Shown one piece after another: positions 9,261-17,571 of a stretch of 64,000 nt of DNA (the stretch's first letter is position 1; the number at the start of each line of letters is the position of its first letter). The notes beneath the pieces are model-generated. The model was not told the origin of the DNA and ran no database searches. It saw nothing but the letters and a program-made list of their open reading frames with translations. The position numbers and the translations under genes are program-made. Source of the DNA: Desulfovibrio sp. (GTDB lineage: Bacteria; Desulfobacterota; Desulfovibrionia; Desulfovibrionales; Desulfovibrionaceae); NCBI RefSeq assembly GCF_009712225.1, contig NZ_WASP01000008.1, positions 344,165 through 408,164 on the forward strand, written 5' to 3'.

Positions 9261-10097
9261 ATGAATATGTTGCTCAAAAAGTTCGTATGCGGTGCGGCTC
9301 TGGCCAGTTCACTTCTGCTTGGCGCCAACGCGGCTCAGGCCGATCTGCTTGAGGATATCAAGGCCAAGGGCGAAATCGTCATTGGCACCGAGGCCCGCTT
9401 TACCCCGTTTGAATTTATGGAAAACGGCAAAATCGTGGGCTACAGCACCGATATGCTTGAAATTATCATGAAGGATCTGCCCGGCGTGAAGGTCAAGCGC
9501 ATGGACATTCCGTTTCAGGGCATCCTGCCCGGCCTGAGCGCCAAAAAATTTGATTACATCGTCACCTCGGTCACCGCCACCAAGGAACGCAAAGAACACT
9601 ACGCCCTCAGCGTACCAGTGGCCGACGCCACAGTGGCCATGCTTGTGCGGGCAGACAGCCCCTTTGCCAATTCTGAGGAAATGAGCGGCAAAACCGTGGG
9701 TTGCCAGACCGGCTCTGCCCAGATCAAGGCCATCGAGCTGCTTGCCGAAAAGCTGGGCGGCAAGGACAAGATCAAGGTCAAGGAATACGTGGCCTTTGAC
9801 GAAGCATACGCCGACCTTGCCGCTGGCCGCCTTGACGGCGTGGCACAGTCCTACCCCAACCTTGCGGACGTCATCAAACGCCGCCCCGGTGTGTTCAAAA
9901 TCCTCACCCCGCCCTTCGGCCCCAAGGTCTACTTTACCTGGGTTGGTCGTAACGATGTCGACAGCGCGAGCCTTGTGGCTTTTTTCAACGATGGCCTGCG
10001 CAAGCTCATCACCAGCGGCAAGATGGCCGAGCTGCAGCAGAAGTGGTTTGGCTTCATCATGGAAATTCCCACCGATCTGCCCGACCCAGTTCAATAA
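9261..10097 (+). CDS. Family 3 periplasmic substrate-binding protein (polar amino acid ABC type)
   Basis: Periplasmic receptor of a PAAT-type ABC transporter, 278 residues. A clear signal peptide (LLKKFVCGAALASSLLLG, cleaved near AQA-D) is followed by the SBP_bac_3 fold: GTEARFTPFEFMENGKIVGY, then GILPGLSAKKFDYIVTSVTAT and KERKEHYALSVPV. The ATG at 9261 has a strong GGAGG 8 nt upstream. The gene heads a cluster with two ureohydrolases and the matching permeases and ATPase, so the ligand is likely a guanidino compound or basic amino acid (agmatine, arginine, guanidinobutyrate or similar). The sequence alone does not fix which. Confidence 0.9.
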   Translation: MNMLLKKFVCGAALASSLLLGANAAQADLLEDIKAKGEIVIGTEARFTPFEFMENGKIVGYSTDMLEIIMKDLPGVKVKRMDIPFQGILPGLSAKKFDYIVTSVTATKERKEHYALSVPVADATVAMLVRADSPFANSEEMSGKTVGCQTGSAQIKAIELLAEKLGGKDKIKVKEYVAFDEAYADLAAGRLDGVAQSYPNLADVIKRRPGVFKILTPPFGPKVYFTWVGRNDVDSASLVAFFNDGLRKLITSGKMAELQQKWFGFIMEIPTDLPDPVQ

Positions 10098-10181
10098 CCA
10101 GCAATCCGTTTCGTGCACTGGCCTCGGTCACGTAAGACCGGGGCCAGTGTGTCATTTCGCCTTATTTTCAGGAGAACAACT

Positions 10182-11135
10182 ATGAGTCCGGTAAATTCCC
10201 TGCAATCACCGCGCTTTTGCGGCATCCGCACCTTCATGCGGCAACCGGCAGCCACAACAGAAACCCCGCAGACCGATATTTCCATCATCGGCGTACCCTT
10301 TGACAGCGGCGTTTCGTACCGCCCCGGTACCCGCTTTGGCCCGGCAGCCATCCGCGAAGCCTCCACCCTGCTCAAGCCCTACTGCCCCGAGCTCGATGTG
10401 GACGTAAACGAGCACTTTACCATTGCCGACCATGGCGACATAGACACCATACCCGGCTACATGGAAGACAGCTTTGCCGCCATAACCAGCGGGCTTACAC
10501 CTTTTTTTGCCTCAAAAACCCTGCCCGTGATTCTGGGCGGCGACCACAGCATCAGCCTTGCCAATCTGCGCGCGGTGCACGCTGCCATGGGGCCGGTGGC
10601 CCTGCTGCATTTTGACGCGCACAGCGACACCATACCCGGCTATTACGGCAAGCCGTACAACCACGGCACTCCTTTTTACTGGGCCCTCAAAGAAGGTCTC
10701 ATTCTGCCGCAGCACTCCACCCAGATAGGTATTCGAGGGCCGCTCTACAGCCGCAGCGCGCTCGACTGGCCGCGCCAGCAGGGCCTGCGCATCATCATGG
10801 GATACGAGGCCCACGCCATGGGCCTTGAGGCGGTGATACGCGAGACACTTGCTCGCATTGGCGACGCCCCGGTGTTTTTGAGTTTCGACATTGATTTTCT
10901 CGATGCCGCATACGCCCCCGGCACCGGCACGCCAGAGGTGGAAGGCTTTACCACGTACGAAGCCATGACGCTCGTGCGCGGCATATGCAGCAAGTGCCGC
11001 ACCGTGGGCATGGATTTGGTAGAAGTGCTGCCCGACAAGGACGTGGCGGGCATTACCGCCCTTGCCGGAGCCTCTGTGGCCTTTGCCTTTATGGCAGCCA
11101 ATGCGGCGTGGCGGCGCACCATGTCGGCAGCGTGA
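10182..11135 (+). CDS. Ureohydrolase (agmatinase / guanidino-acid hydrolase family), first copy
   Basis: Arginase-superfamily enzyme, predicted to hydrolyse a guanidino compound to urea plus an amine at a dinuclear metal site. The 317-residue protein has all metal-ligand motifs: GGDHSIS, HFDAHSDT and SFDIDFLDAAYAPGTGTPE. The N-terminus (SPRFCGIRTFMRQP) and the length recall guanidinobutyrase/guanidinopropionase-type members more than arginases. The ATG at 10182 follows CAGGAGAA. It sits between the binding protein and the permease genes, so the substrate is probably imported by this transporter. A second ureohydrolase of identical length lies at the end of the cluster. Assignment to speB, gbuA or a guanidine hydrolase is not justified from sequence alone. 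Confidence 0.9.
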   Translation: MSPVNSLQSPRFCGIRTFMRQPAATTETPQTDISIIGVPFDSGVSYRPGTRFGPAAIREASTLLKPYCPELDVDVNEHFTIADHGDIDTIPGYMEDSFAAITSGLTPFFASKTLPVILGGDHSISLANLRAVHAAMGPVALLHFDAHSDTIPGYYGKPYNHGTPFYWALKEGLILPQHSTQIGIRGPLYSRSALDWPRQQGLRIIMGYEAHAMGLEAVIRETLARIGDAPVFLSFDIDFLDAAYAPGTGTPEVEGFTTYEAMTLVRGICSKCRTVGMDLVEVLPDKDVAGITALAGASVAFAFMAANAAWRRTMSAA

Positions 11136-11302
11136 CCGGCGCGGCGATGGGAACAAAAATGTTTTGGAAAAATACCACCACCTGACGTCAAAATAATTTT
11201 GTTCTCACTTTTGGCCGCGCAAGAGCATAATTTATTCAACTATCAGCAATTTAAAAAATAGATCCAACGGCACTCGATTTGGTCAGAGCAGCCTATCTTC
11301 AC

Positions 11303-11351
11303 GCAGCAAGGCGTAGACCGGGGTCAGCCCCATCACGCCGCGTCCTGCTGC
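11303..11351 (+). promoter_or_regulatory. Candidate structured leader RNA before the permease genes
   Basis: Three nested stems stack in 49 nt. GCAGCA (11303-11308) pairs with TGCTGC (11346-11351), GGCGT (11310-11314) with ACGCC (11335-11339), and GGGG (11320-11323) with CCCC (11328-11331) around a TCAG loop. There is no T run, so it is not an ordinary terminator. It lies 40 nt before the permease start inside a 256-bp gap in an otherwise tight cluster. A cis-regulatory RNA or processing element is plausible. I could not match it to the guanidine riboswitch hallmarks I remember. Confidence 0.45.
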
Positions 11352-11391
11352 AAACGGACAACAGTATGGGCTCCCCCCACGGCAGGCTACC

Positions 11392-12033
11392 ATGAACGAA
11401 CTCGGATTCATTCTTTCCATCATGCCAGAGCTGCTGCAGGGCGCGGTAACTTCGGTTCTTGTGGCCATGGTTGCCATTGCCCTTGGCGTTGTGCTCGGCA
11501 TTACGGTGTGCCAGATGCGGCGATCGCAGCTTTGGGCCTTGAGACGGGCAGCAGGCCTGTACATCAGTTTTTTGCGGGGCATTCCCGTGCTGGTGATTCT
11601 GTTTCTGCTTTTTTACCTGCCTTCGGCAGTAAATGTTGAGGTACCCTCGCTGCTGGTGGCAGTGCTGGCGCTTAGCCTCAATACCAGCGCCTTTCAGGCC
11701 GAAATCTATCGCGGCGGATTCAATTCCATACCAGTGGGGCAGATAGAAGCGGCAAAGGCCCTCGGTCTGAGCCGCGTGCGTATCCTCACGCGCATCCAGC
11801 TGCCGCAGGTGCTCTCGCTTACCGGGCCTGAGCTGGTCAACGAATTCATCATCCTGTTCAAAAATTCCTCGCTCATTTCCGTAATCGGCGTCACCGAACT
11901 CATGCGCCACAGCGAGCAGCTTGTATCCACCACCTACAAACCAGTGGAAGTGTATCTGGCGGCTGCCATCATCTATCTGGCCCTGTGCCTGATCATCTCT
12001 CGACTGGGCGAACGCCTCAAGGGGAACCACTGA
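11392..12033 (+). CDS. Amino-acid-type ABC transporter permease, first subunit
   Basis: Inner-membrane permease of the HisMQ/GlnP family, 213 residues, about five membrane helices. The cytoplasmic EAA loop that contacts the ATPase is visible (GGFNSIPVGQIEAAKALG), as is the family sequence FLRGIPVLVILFLLFY. The ATG at 11392 has only a modest AGG upstream. Its stop overlaps the start of the second permease by one base, so the two are translationally coupled and probably form a heterodimeric channel. Confidence 0.92.
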   Translation: MNELGFILSIMPELLQGAVTSVLVAMVAIALGVVLGITVCQMRRSQLWALRRAAGLYISFLRGIPVLVILFLLFYLPSAVNVEVPSLLVAVLALSLNTSAFQAEIYRGGFNSIPVGQIEAAKALGLSRVRILTRIQLPQVLSLTGPELVNEFIILFKNSSLISVIGVTELMRHSEQLVSTTYKPVEVYLAAAIIYLALCLIISRLGERLKGNH

Positions 12034-12713
12034 TGGATGCCCTCACTATGTATCTGCAGCACTGGCAAACATTTTTGATCCAGAACGGCCCGGACTTTGC
12101 CGCCGCCCTGTGGGTAACCATCCGCATAAGTCTGGTGGCCATAATCTGCGGCATGACCCTTGGTTTTGCTGCCGAGCTTGGCAGGCGCATCTGCCCCTGG
12201 CTACGCAAACCAGTGGCCTGCTATGTAGAGTTTTTTCGGGGCACGCCCCTGCTGATCCAGCTGTACCTGCTCTATTACGGCGGCCCCAGAATCGGCCTTG
12301 TGCTGGATGCGGAGCCAGCTGGCATGCTGGGTATGTCACTGTATGCGGCGGCGTACTTCTGCGAAATTTTCCGCGCCGGATTCGAATCCATTCCCGAGGG
12401 CCAGCGCGAGGCCGCACACTGCCTGGGCATACGCCCGTGGCGCAGGCTGTGGCGCATCGAGCTGCCGCAGATGGCCCAGATTGTGCTGCCGCCCGCAGTC
12501 AACCAGATCATCACGCTTATCAAGGATTCTGCGGTACTTTCCATCATCACCGTGGCCGAACTGACCAAAACAGCCACGCGCATCATGAACATCAGCTTTG
12601 AAATTGTTATGCCCCTGTGCCTGCTGGCCCTGTTGTACTGGATTATCTCCGAAGCGGTGGCTGTTGTGTGCAACAAGGCTGAAGCCCGCCTGACAAGGCA
12701 TCTGACGCGTTAG
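12033..12713 (+). CDS. Amino-acid-type ABC transporter permease, second subunit
   Basis: Inner-membrane permease paralogous to the preceding one, 226 residues. It shows FFRGTPLLIQLYLLYY and the EAA loop AGFESIPEGQREAAHCLG. The ATG at 12033 overlaps the upstream stop (TGATG) and is preceded by AAGGGGAA. The ATPase gene follows after 15 bp. Confidence 0.93.
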   Translation: MDALTMYLQHWQTFLIQNGPDFAAALWVTIRISLVAIICGMTLGFAAELGRRICPWLRKPVACYVEFFRGTPLLIQLYLLYYGGPRIGLVLDAEPAGMLGMSLYAAAYFCEIFRAGFESIPEGQREAAHCLGIRPWRRLWRIELPQMAQIVLPPAVNQIITLIKDSAVLSIITVAELTKTATRIMNISFEIVMPLCLLALLYWIISEAVAVVCNKAEARLTRHLTR

Positions 12714-12728
12714 AAAGGAGAACAGGCC

Positions 12729-13526
12729 ATGGAAGAAACAATCACTCCGGCCATCAGAATATGTGATGTGCGCAAGCGCTACGGGCAGCACGAGGTACTG
12801 CAGGGTATTGATATGGAAGTCATGCCCAGAGAAGTGGTGTGCCTCATCGGCCCCTCCGGCTCCGGCAAAAGTACCCTGCTGCGTTGCGTCAACTTTCTCG
12901 AAGTATACGACGATGGCGAGATTCTGGTTGAGGGCGCTCTGATGGGCTACGAGGTGCAATACAACGGCACCCGCCGCCGCGCCAGCGAGGCCCGCATACG
13001 CGACAGCAGGCGCGACCTTGGCATGGTGTTTCAGCATTTCAACCTGTGGCCGCACATGACGGTGATGGAAAACGTCACCGAGGCGCTCATCTCCGTAGCG
13101 GGCAAAAGCCGGGCAGCGGCTGAAAAAAAGGGGCTGGAATGCCTGGAGCGCGTTGGACTGGCCGAAAAGCGCAGCAGCTGCCCAGCCCAGCTCTCTGGCG
13201 GGCAGCAGCAGCGGGTTGCCATTGCGCGCGCCCTGGCAACAGAACCACGCATCATGCTGTTTGACGAGCCTACCTCTGCCCTCGACCCCGAGCTGGTGGG
13301 CGATGTGCTGCAGGTCATGCGCAGCCTGGCCAACGACGGCATGACCATGCTTATCGTGACCCACGAAATGGGTTTTGCTGCCGAGGTGGCTGACCGCGTG
13401 GTCTTTATGGAAGGCGGGCATGTTGTGGAACAGGGCCCGCCCGACAGGCTCTTTCACTCACCGGAAAGCCCGCGCCTTGCGGCCTTTCTGAAAAGCTGGA
13501 CACACCGCAACGGTCAGGTGGCTTAG
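12729..13526 (+). CDS. Amino-acid-type ABC transporter ATPase
   Basis: ATP-hydrolysing subunit of the same importer, 265 residues, GlnQ/HisP type. Walker A is GPSGSGKST, the Q-loop [14 protein letters not shown], the signature LSGGQQQR, Walker [15 protein letters not shown] and the H-switch IVTHEMGF. A strong ribosome site (AAAGGAG) precedes the ATG at 12729. A 20-residue insert after the first strands ([19 protein letters not shown]) is somewhat longer than in GlnQ; HisP-like ATPases have similar inserts. Confidence 0.95.
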   Translation: MEETITPAIRICDVRKRYGQHEVLQGIDMEVMPREVVCLIGPSGSGKSTLLRCVNFLEVYDDGEILVEGALMGYEVQYNGTRRRASEARIRDSRRDLGMVFQHFNLWPHMTVMENVTEALISVAGKSRAAAEKKGLECLERVGLAEKRSSCPAQLSGGQQQRVAIARALATEPRIMLFDEPTSALDPELVGDVLQVMRSLANDGMTMLIVTHEMGFAAEVADRVVFMEGGHVVEQGPPDRLFHSPESPRLAAFLKSWTHRNGQVA

Positions 13527-13562
13527 TCTGGCCTCATCAGCACATTACAAAAGAGCAAAGAC

Positions 13563-14162
13563 ATGAGCGAATACATTACCATTCCAGGCCGCTGCGGCGA
13601 TGCCGCCATTGTACGTGCAGGCGAGCGTATACAGATCGTCAACATTACGGGCGAACAGGTGGTGGACACCTGGGCGTTCAATCTGCACAACCCGCTGGAA
13701 TATATGTCTATGCAGCATGTACGGCCCGATCTTAACAGGGGCATTCCCGGCCCCGGCGACAGGCTGGTTACCAACTACCGCCGCCCGGTGCTCACCATGC
13801 TCGAAGACACCAGCAACGGCGCGCACGACACCTTTATGGCAGCCTGCGACATCTACCGCTACATGGGTCTTGGCGTGCAGGGCTACCACGCCAACTGCAC
13901 AGACAACATGTACGCGGCCCTGCGCAAGGCGGGCATACAGACAGATTTTTGCCCCTGCCCGCTGAATTTGTGGATGAATACCCCCATCGTGGACAACAAG
14001 GCCCAGTGGCTGCCGCCCCTGAGCAAGGCGGGCGACCATGTGGTGTTTGAGGCCCATTTTGACTGTGTGGTGGTCATGTCTGCCTGCCCGCAGGACATCT
14101 TGCCCATCAACGGCAAAAACTGTGTGCCGTCAGACATCAAATACAGGGTTTACGCAGCCTGA
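13563..14162 (+). CDS. DUF1989 protein (urea carboxylase-associated / carboxyguanidine deiminase-like family)
   Basis: The 199-residue protein is a single DUF1989 domain: GEQVVDTWAFN, SMQHVRPDL and the hallmark MSACPQDILPINGKNCVPSDI region. The conserved Cys in HANCTDN and SACPQD could bind metal. Family members occur beside urea carboxylase, and pairs of them form the carboxyguanidine deiminase of guanidine degradation. Here only one copy occurs and no carboxylase is present, so a role in handling a guanidino or urea product is inferred from context. It lies 36 bp after the ATPase gene and 86 bp before the second ureohydrolase, in the same operon-like array. Confidence 0.85.
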   Translation: MSEYITIPGRCGDAAIVRAGERIQIVNITGEQVVDTWAFNLHNPLEYMSMQHVRPDLNRGIPGPGDRLVTNYRRPVLTMLEDTSNGAHDTFMAACDIYRYMGLGVQGYHANCTDNMYAALRKAGIQTDFCPCPLNLWMNTPIVDNKAQWLPPLSKAGDHVVFEAHFDCVVVMSACPQDILPINGKNCVPSDIKYRVYAA

Positions 14163-14180
14163 ACGCGAAACAGAAAGGGT

Positions 14181-14199
14181 ACCGCCCTTACAAGGCGGT
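14181..14199 (+). promoter_or_regulatory. Small hairpin between the DUF1989 and second ureohydrolase genes
   Basis: ACCGCC (14181-14186) pairs with GGCGGT (14194-14199) around a 7-nt loop, with no T run. It may act as a processing or attenuation site, or be chance. Confidence 0.25.
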
Positions 14200-14248
14200 G
14201 CTCAGCATAACCAGACCGAGCATTACCGGCCCAAACATCGAGGTTTTT

Positions 14249-15202
14249 ATGGCTTCCATGCAACCACCCAGCGCGTCTTCGTCCCCCCGTTTCTGCAACA
14301 CTGGCAGCTTCATGCGCATGCCGCGCATGGACGATCCGACAGGCATGGACTTTGCGGTTTTCGGCATTCCTTTTGACACGGGCAGTTCGTACCGCACGGG
14401 TTCGCGCTTCGGGCCTTCGGCCATCAGGCATATCTCCAGCATGATCAAGCCCAACAACGTCATCTTCGAGGTCAATATTCTCAACGAGTTGACGGGAGGC
14501 GATTTTGGCGACGTGAATATCGTTCCCGGCTACATCGAGCCCTCGTACGCGGCCATTACCGAGTTCATGCGGCCCCTGATCGAGGCGGGCGCAATACCGC
14601 TGGCCCTTGGCGGCGACCATGCCATCACCCTGGCCGAACTGCGCGCCGTTGCCGCCAGGCACGGCAAGGTAAGCCTGCTGCACTTTGATTCGCACCTTGA
14701 TCTCAACGAATCCGTATTCGGCCAGCCCTACAACCACGGCACACCGTTTCGGCGCGCGCTGGAAGAAGGTCTCATCGACCCCGCAACTTCCATCCAGCTG
14801 GGCATGCGCGGTTCGCTTTACGACCCGGACGACTTCAGGATTGCCGCCGACCTTGGCTTCAAGGTGCTGCCCGCGCACATCATGCGCGAAATGGGCCTGC
14901 CTGCCGTGATTGAAGCCATTCAGCAACGGGTTGGCAACACAAGAGTATTCCTAACCTTTGATATTGATTTTGTGGACCCGGCCTACGCCCCCGGCACGGG
15001 CACGCCAGAGGTGGGCGGTTTTACCTCGTGGGAGGTTCTGAGCATTGTGCGCGCCCTCAAGGGCCTGAACTACGTAGGCTTTGACATCGTGGAAGTGATG
15101 CCGGGCATCGATCAGGCAGAACTGACCGCCTATCTGGCGGCCAACATCGGCTTTGAATTTCTGTCCATTCTGGCCTTTCAGAAAAAGAACGGCCTGCGCT
15201 AG
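14249..15202 (+). CDS. Ureohydrolase (agmatinase / guanidino-acid hydrolase family), second copy
   Basis: Second arginase-superfamily enzyme of the locus, 317 residues like the first. The metal motifs are intact but differ in detail: GGDHAIT, HFDSHLDLNE (Ser replaces the usual Ala) and TFDIDFVDPAYAPGTGTPE. The N-terminus (SPRFCNTGSFMRMP) mirrors the first copy. I chose the ATG at 14249, preceded by GAGG at 5 nt; an upstream GTG at 14198 would start inside the small hairpin. The two proteins are clearly diverged paralogs. They could use different substrates or form a mixed oligomer; neither is shown. Confidence 0.9.
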   Translation: MASMQPPSASSSPRFCNTGSFMRMPRMDDPTGMDFAVFGIPFDTGSSYRTGSRFGPSAIRHISSMIKPNNVIFEVNILNELTGGDFGDVNIVPGYIEPSYAAITEFMRPLIEAGAIPLALGGDHAITLAELRAVAARHGKVSLLHFDSHLDLNESVFGQPYNHGTPFRRALEEGLIDPATSIQLGMRGSLYDPDDFRIAADLGFKVLPAHIMREMGLPAVIEAIQQRVGNTRVFLTFDIDFVDPAYAPGTGTPEVGGFTSWEVLSIVRALKGLNYVGFDIVEVMPGIDQAELTAYLAANIGFEFLSILAFQKKNGLR

Positions 15203-15242
15203 CCGGGCAGTCACGTTCCGCCTAATCTGTCATCATGCGCGT

Positions 15243-15275
15243 GGCGCAGCCCGGTTACCCTCACCGGACTGCGCC
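15243..15275. terminator. Hairpin between convergent ureohydrolase and regulator genes
   Basis: GGCGCAG pairs with CTGCGCC, and inside it CCGGT pairs with ACCGG. It is well placed to terminate both convergent genes but lacks a strong T run. Confidence 0.45.
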
Positions 15276-15327
15276 GCCATATTACCGCTGCACTGCAAAG
15301 TTCCTTTCATGAGCACATCTGCTGTGT

Positions 15328-16302
15328 TTATGCCTGCTGCCCCCTGAAAAAATGCTGGCGGTACTGGTAAGGGCTGAGGCCCAGACGCCGTACAAAGGCC
15401 TTGCGCAGGCGTTCCTCACTGCCGAATCCGGCCTGCTGGGCCACCGCCGCAAAAGAATCCATGCCCGATTCCACAAGCTCGCGCGCCCTCGCCATGCGCA
15501 AACCCTCCACAAAACGGGCCGGGCTGCACCCGGTTTCTGCGGGAAACACCCGGGCAAACGACCGGGGGCTCATGTGCGTGGCCTCGGCCAGTCGCTCGAC
15601 TGTCAAATTTTCTGCAAGATTGGCTTCCACCCAGCGCACAAGTCCGGCAAAACGGCCAGCATGGGTCTGTGCTGCCAGCACCGTGCTGTACTGGCTCTGG
15701 TTGCCGGGGCGACGGCGGTACAGCAGCAGGATACGCGCCACCTCAACGGCCAGCCTGTCGCCGTAGTCCTGTTCCACCATGTCCAGCGCCAGATCTATGC
15801 CAGCGGTAACGCCGCCGCTGGTGGAGACATGACCATCGCGCACAAAGATTGCGTCTGGCTCCACGCGTACCTGCGGAAATATCTCTGCCAGACGCGCCGC
15901 CACCATCCAGTGTGTTGCCGCCCGCCTGCCGTTGAGCAGACCGCCTGCCGCCAGAATAAACGCGCCGCTGCATACGCTGGCTATGTGCCCTGCCCGCACC
16001 GCAGCCTCCCGTACCTGACGCACGGTTTCGGTATCTGCGGCGGCAAGCTCCGCATCCGGGCCGCCGGGCACTATCAGTATGTGGGGGCGCGTGCTCTCAA
16101 GTGTCGCATCCGCTACCATGGCAAGGCCAGACGAGGTGCGCACAGTGCCGCTGACGCAGGCTGCGAACATTGGGGTATAGCCCTCTGTGCCTTTGTTGTC
16201 GCGCGCAAGCAACTCGGTTGCCGTTGCGAACACTTCCAGCGGGCCTGTGACATCCAGCGAAACAATACCGGGATAAAGAAAAAAAACGACGTTCTGCTTC
16301 AT
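15328..16302 (-). CDS. GlxA/ArgR-type AraC-family regulator with DJ-1/PfpI-like domain
   Basis: DNA-binding regulator of 324 residues. The N-terminal half is a DJ-1/PfpI-like class I glutamine amidotransferase fold, with the nucleophile-elbow sequence SVCSGAFILAAGGLL. The C-terminal 100 residues hold two AraC helix-turn-helix motifs (VERLAEATHMSPRSFARVF and AAVAQQAGFGSEERLRKAF). Relatives such as pseudomonad ArgR and other GlxA-family proteins control uptake and catabolism of arginine and quaternary amines. Position next to the ureohydrolase/transporter cluster therefore suggests it regulates that locus (inference). It is convergent with the cluster. A dyad and a long inverted repeat lie in its upstream region. 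Confidence 0.9.
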   Translation of the reverse strand: MKQNVVFFLYPGIVSLDVTGPLEVFATATELLARDNKGTEGYTPMFAACVSGTVRTSSGLAMVADATLESTRPHILIVPGGPDAELAAADTETVRQVREAAVRAGHIASVCSGAFILAAGGLLNGRRAATHWMVAARLAEIFPQVRVEPDAIFVRDGHVSTSGGVTAGIDLALDMVEQDYGDRLAVEVARILLLYRRRPGNQSQYSTVLAAQTHAGRFAGLVRWVEANLAENLTVERLAEATHMSPRSFARVFPAETGCSPARFVEGLRMARARELVESGMDSFAAVAQQAGFGSEERLRKAFVRRLGLSPYQYRQHFFRGQQA

Positions 16303-16336
16303 GTGCGCAGCATAAAAAATGGCAGTACTGACAGCA

Positions 16337-16354
16337 ATGACAAATTATGGTCAT
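16337..16354. promoter_or_regulatory. Dyad in the regulator's upstream region
   Basis: ATGAC - 8 nt - GTCAT lies 35 bp upstream of the GlxA-type regulator start. It could be an autoregulatory operator. The arms are short. Confidence 0.3.
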
Positions 16355-16422
16355 TTTCTGCCATCACGGTCAGCACGGCTATCAGCAGCGCAGTCAGCAC
16401 ATTTTCGACTCGCCAACGGCAA

Positions 16423-16461
16423 GGGCCGCCCGACATGTCCTTAAGACATGCCGGGCGGCCC
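16423..16461. repeat. 17-bp imperfect inverted repeat
   Basis: GGGCCGCCCG-A-CATGTC pairs with GACATG-C-CGGGCGGCCC around a 5-nt loop, with one A/C mismatch. It lies about 60 bp after the Sel1 gene's stop (minus strand) and upstream of the regulator. No T run follows on either strand, so it is a hairpin of unclear role, possibly transcript end-stabilising. Confidence 0.7.
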
Positions 16462-16524
16462 CGAATATGGGCTAAAAAACATCACGCGTTCGGGCCGCCG
16501 CTGCCGGCACACCCAAGAGATGCT

Positions 16525-17568
16525 TTACTGCTTCTTTTTTTCGCGGGTCTGCTTGGTGGGGCTGGCCGCCGCCTTGGCAGGGGCCGGAGCCGGGGTCTTG
16601 ATGGTGCGCAGGGCCGCCTTGGCATCAGGATCGCCGTTCTTGGCGGCCAGCTGGTACCAGCGGTTGGCTTCCGTCAGGTTGCGGGGCACACCCGTGCCCT
16701 GTTCATACATGAGGCCAAGGCTGTACTGGGCGGCGGGTTCGTTCTGTTCCGCAGCCTTGCGGTACCAGTCAACGGCCTGCGTGTAGTCCTGCGAGGTGCC
16801 ACGTCCCTGCTCGTACATGTAGCCCAGGTTGTACTGCGCTTCAGCGTAGCCCTGTTCTGCCGCACGGGTGTACCACTGCACGGCCTTGGCCGGATCCTGG
16901 GCATAGCCGCGCCCTTCGGCATACATGTAGGCCAGATTGTTCTGAGCCTTGACGTTGTCCTGTTCCGCAGCCTTTTCAAACCAGTGGGCGGCCTTGGTGT
17001 CGCTCTGGTTTTCGCCCTTGGCGTTCATGTAGGTCCAGCCAAGGGAATACTGCGCAGTGGCAAGGCCCTGGTTGGCGGCACGGGTATACCAGTCGATGGC
17101 GGCACTTTCGTCCTTGGGTACGCCCTTGCCGTAGGCATAGAGGTAGCCAAGGTTGAACTGGGCCATTGCCAGACCCTGCTCGGCAGCCTTGCGGAACCAG
17201 CGGGCGGCCTCATGAAAATTGCGGGGCACGCCGTCGCCGGTAACGAGTGAGGTGGCCCATGAATTCATGGCGCTCACGTCGCCTTTTTCAGCCGCAAGAC
17301 GGAAAAATTCCGCCGCGCGGGTGTTGTTTTTCTTCACGCCCTTGCCGTCAAGGATCAGGCGCCCCATGACGTAGAGGGCTTCGGCATTGCCGCTGTCCAC
17401 CAGCGGCTTGAGAATGCGCACGGCCTGATCGTAATCGGCCTTGTCCAGCGCGGCCTGCGCCTCACGCAGGGTCGAGGCATCGTCAGCCCGAACCACACTG
17501 CCAGCGAACAGCACAGAGCAGAAAACTGCGGCCATCAACAGCGACAACGAAAAAACACGAACTTGCAT
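16525..17568 (-). CDS. Exported Sel1-repeat (TPR-like) protein
   Basis: A 347-residue protein with an N-terminal signal peptide (VFSLSLLMAAVFCSVLFAG, cut near VRA-D). It has about seven consecutive 36-residue Sel1 repeats of the form AxAQxxLGxxYxxGxGVxxD..AxxWxxxAAEQG, and a Lys/Pro/Ala-rich tail ending in TREKKKQ. Sel1 proteins act as scaffolds in the periplasm or envelope, and no enzymatic motif is present. The start is 3 bp after the upstream transferase stop, so it is the last gene of the neuB-transferase operon. A link to surface glycan assembly is inferred from this position only. Confidence 0.88.
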   Translation of the reverse strand: MQVRVFSLSLLMAAVFCSVLFAGSVVRADDASTLREAQAALDKADYDQAVRILKPLVDSGNAEALYVMGRLILDGKGVKKNNTRAAEFFRLAAEKGDVSAMNSWATSLVTGDGVPRNFHEAARWFRKAAEQGLAMAQFNLGYLYAYGKGVPKDESAAIDWYTRAANQGLATAQYSLGWTYMNAKGENQSDTKAAHWFEKAAEQDNVKAQNNLAYMYAEGRGYAQDPAKAVQWYTRAAEQGYAEAQYNLGYMYEQGRGTSQDYTQAVDWYRKAAEQNEPAAQYSLGLMYEQGTGVPRNLTEANRWYQLAAKNGDPDAKAALRTIKTPAPAPAKAAASPTKQTREKKKQ

Positions 17569-17571
17569 GTG

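Noticed and set aside
11190..11391. Guanidine riboswitch upstream of the permeases
   Set aside because: The fold is strong but I could not match the conserved loops of any guanidine class from memory. Reported only as an unclassified structure.
15352..17250. Plus-strand ORF of 632 codons
   Set aside because: Opposite the GlxA-type regulator and the Sel1-repeat gene. Its repeats are antisense translations of the Sel1 repeats.
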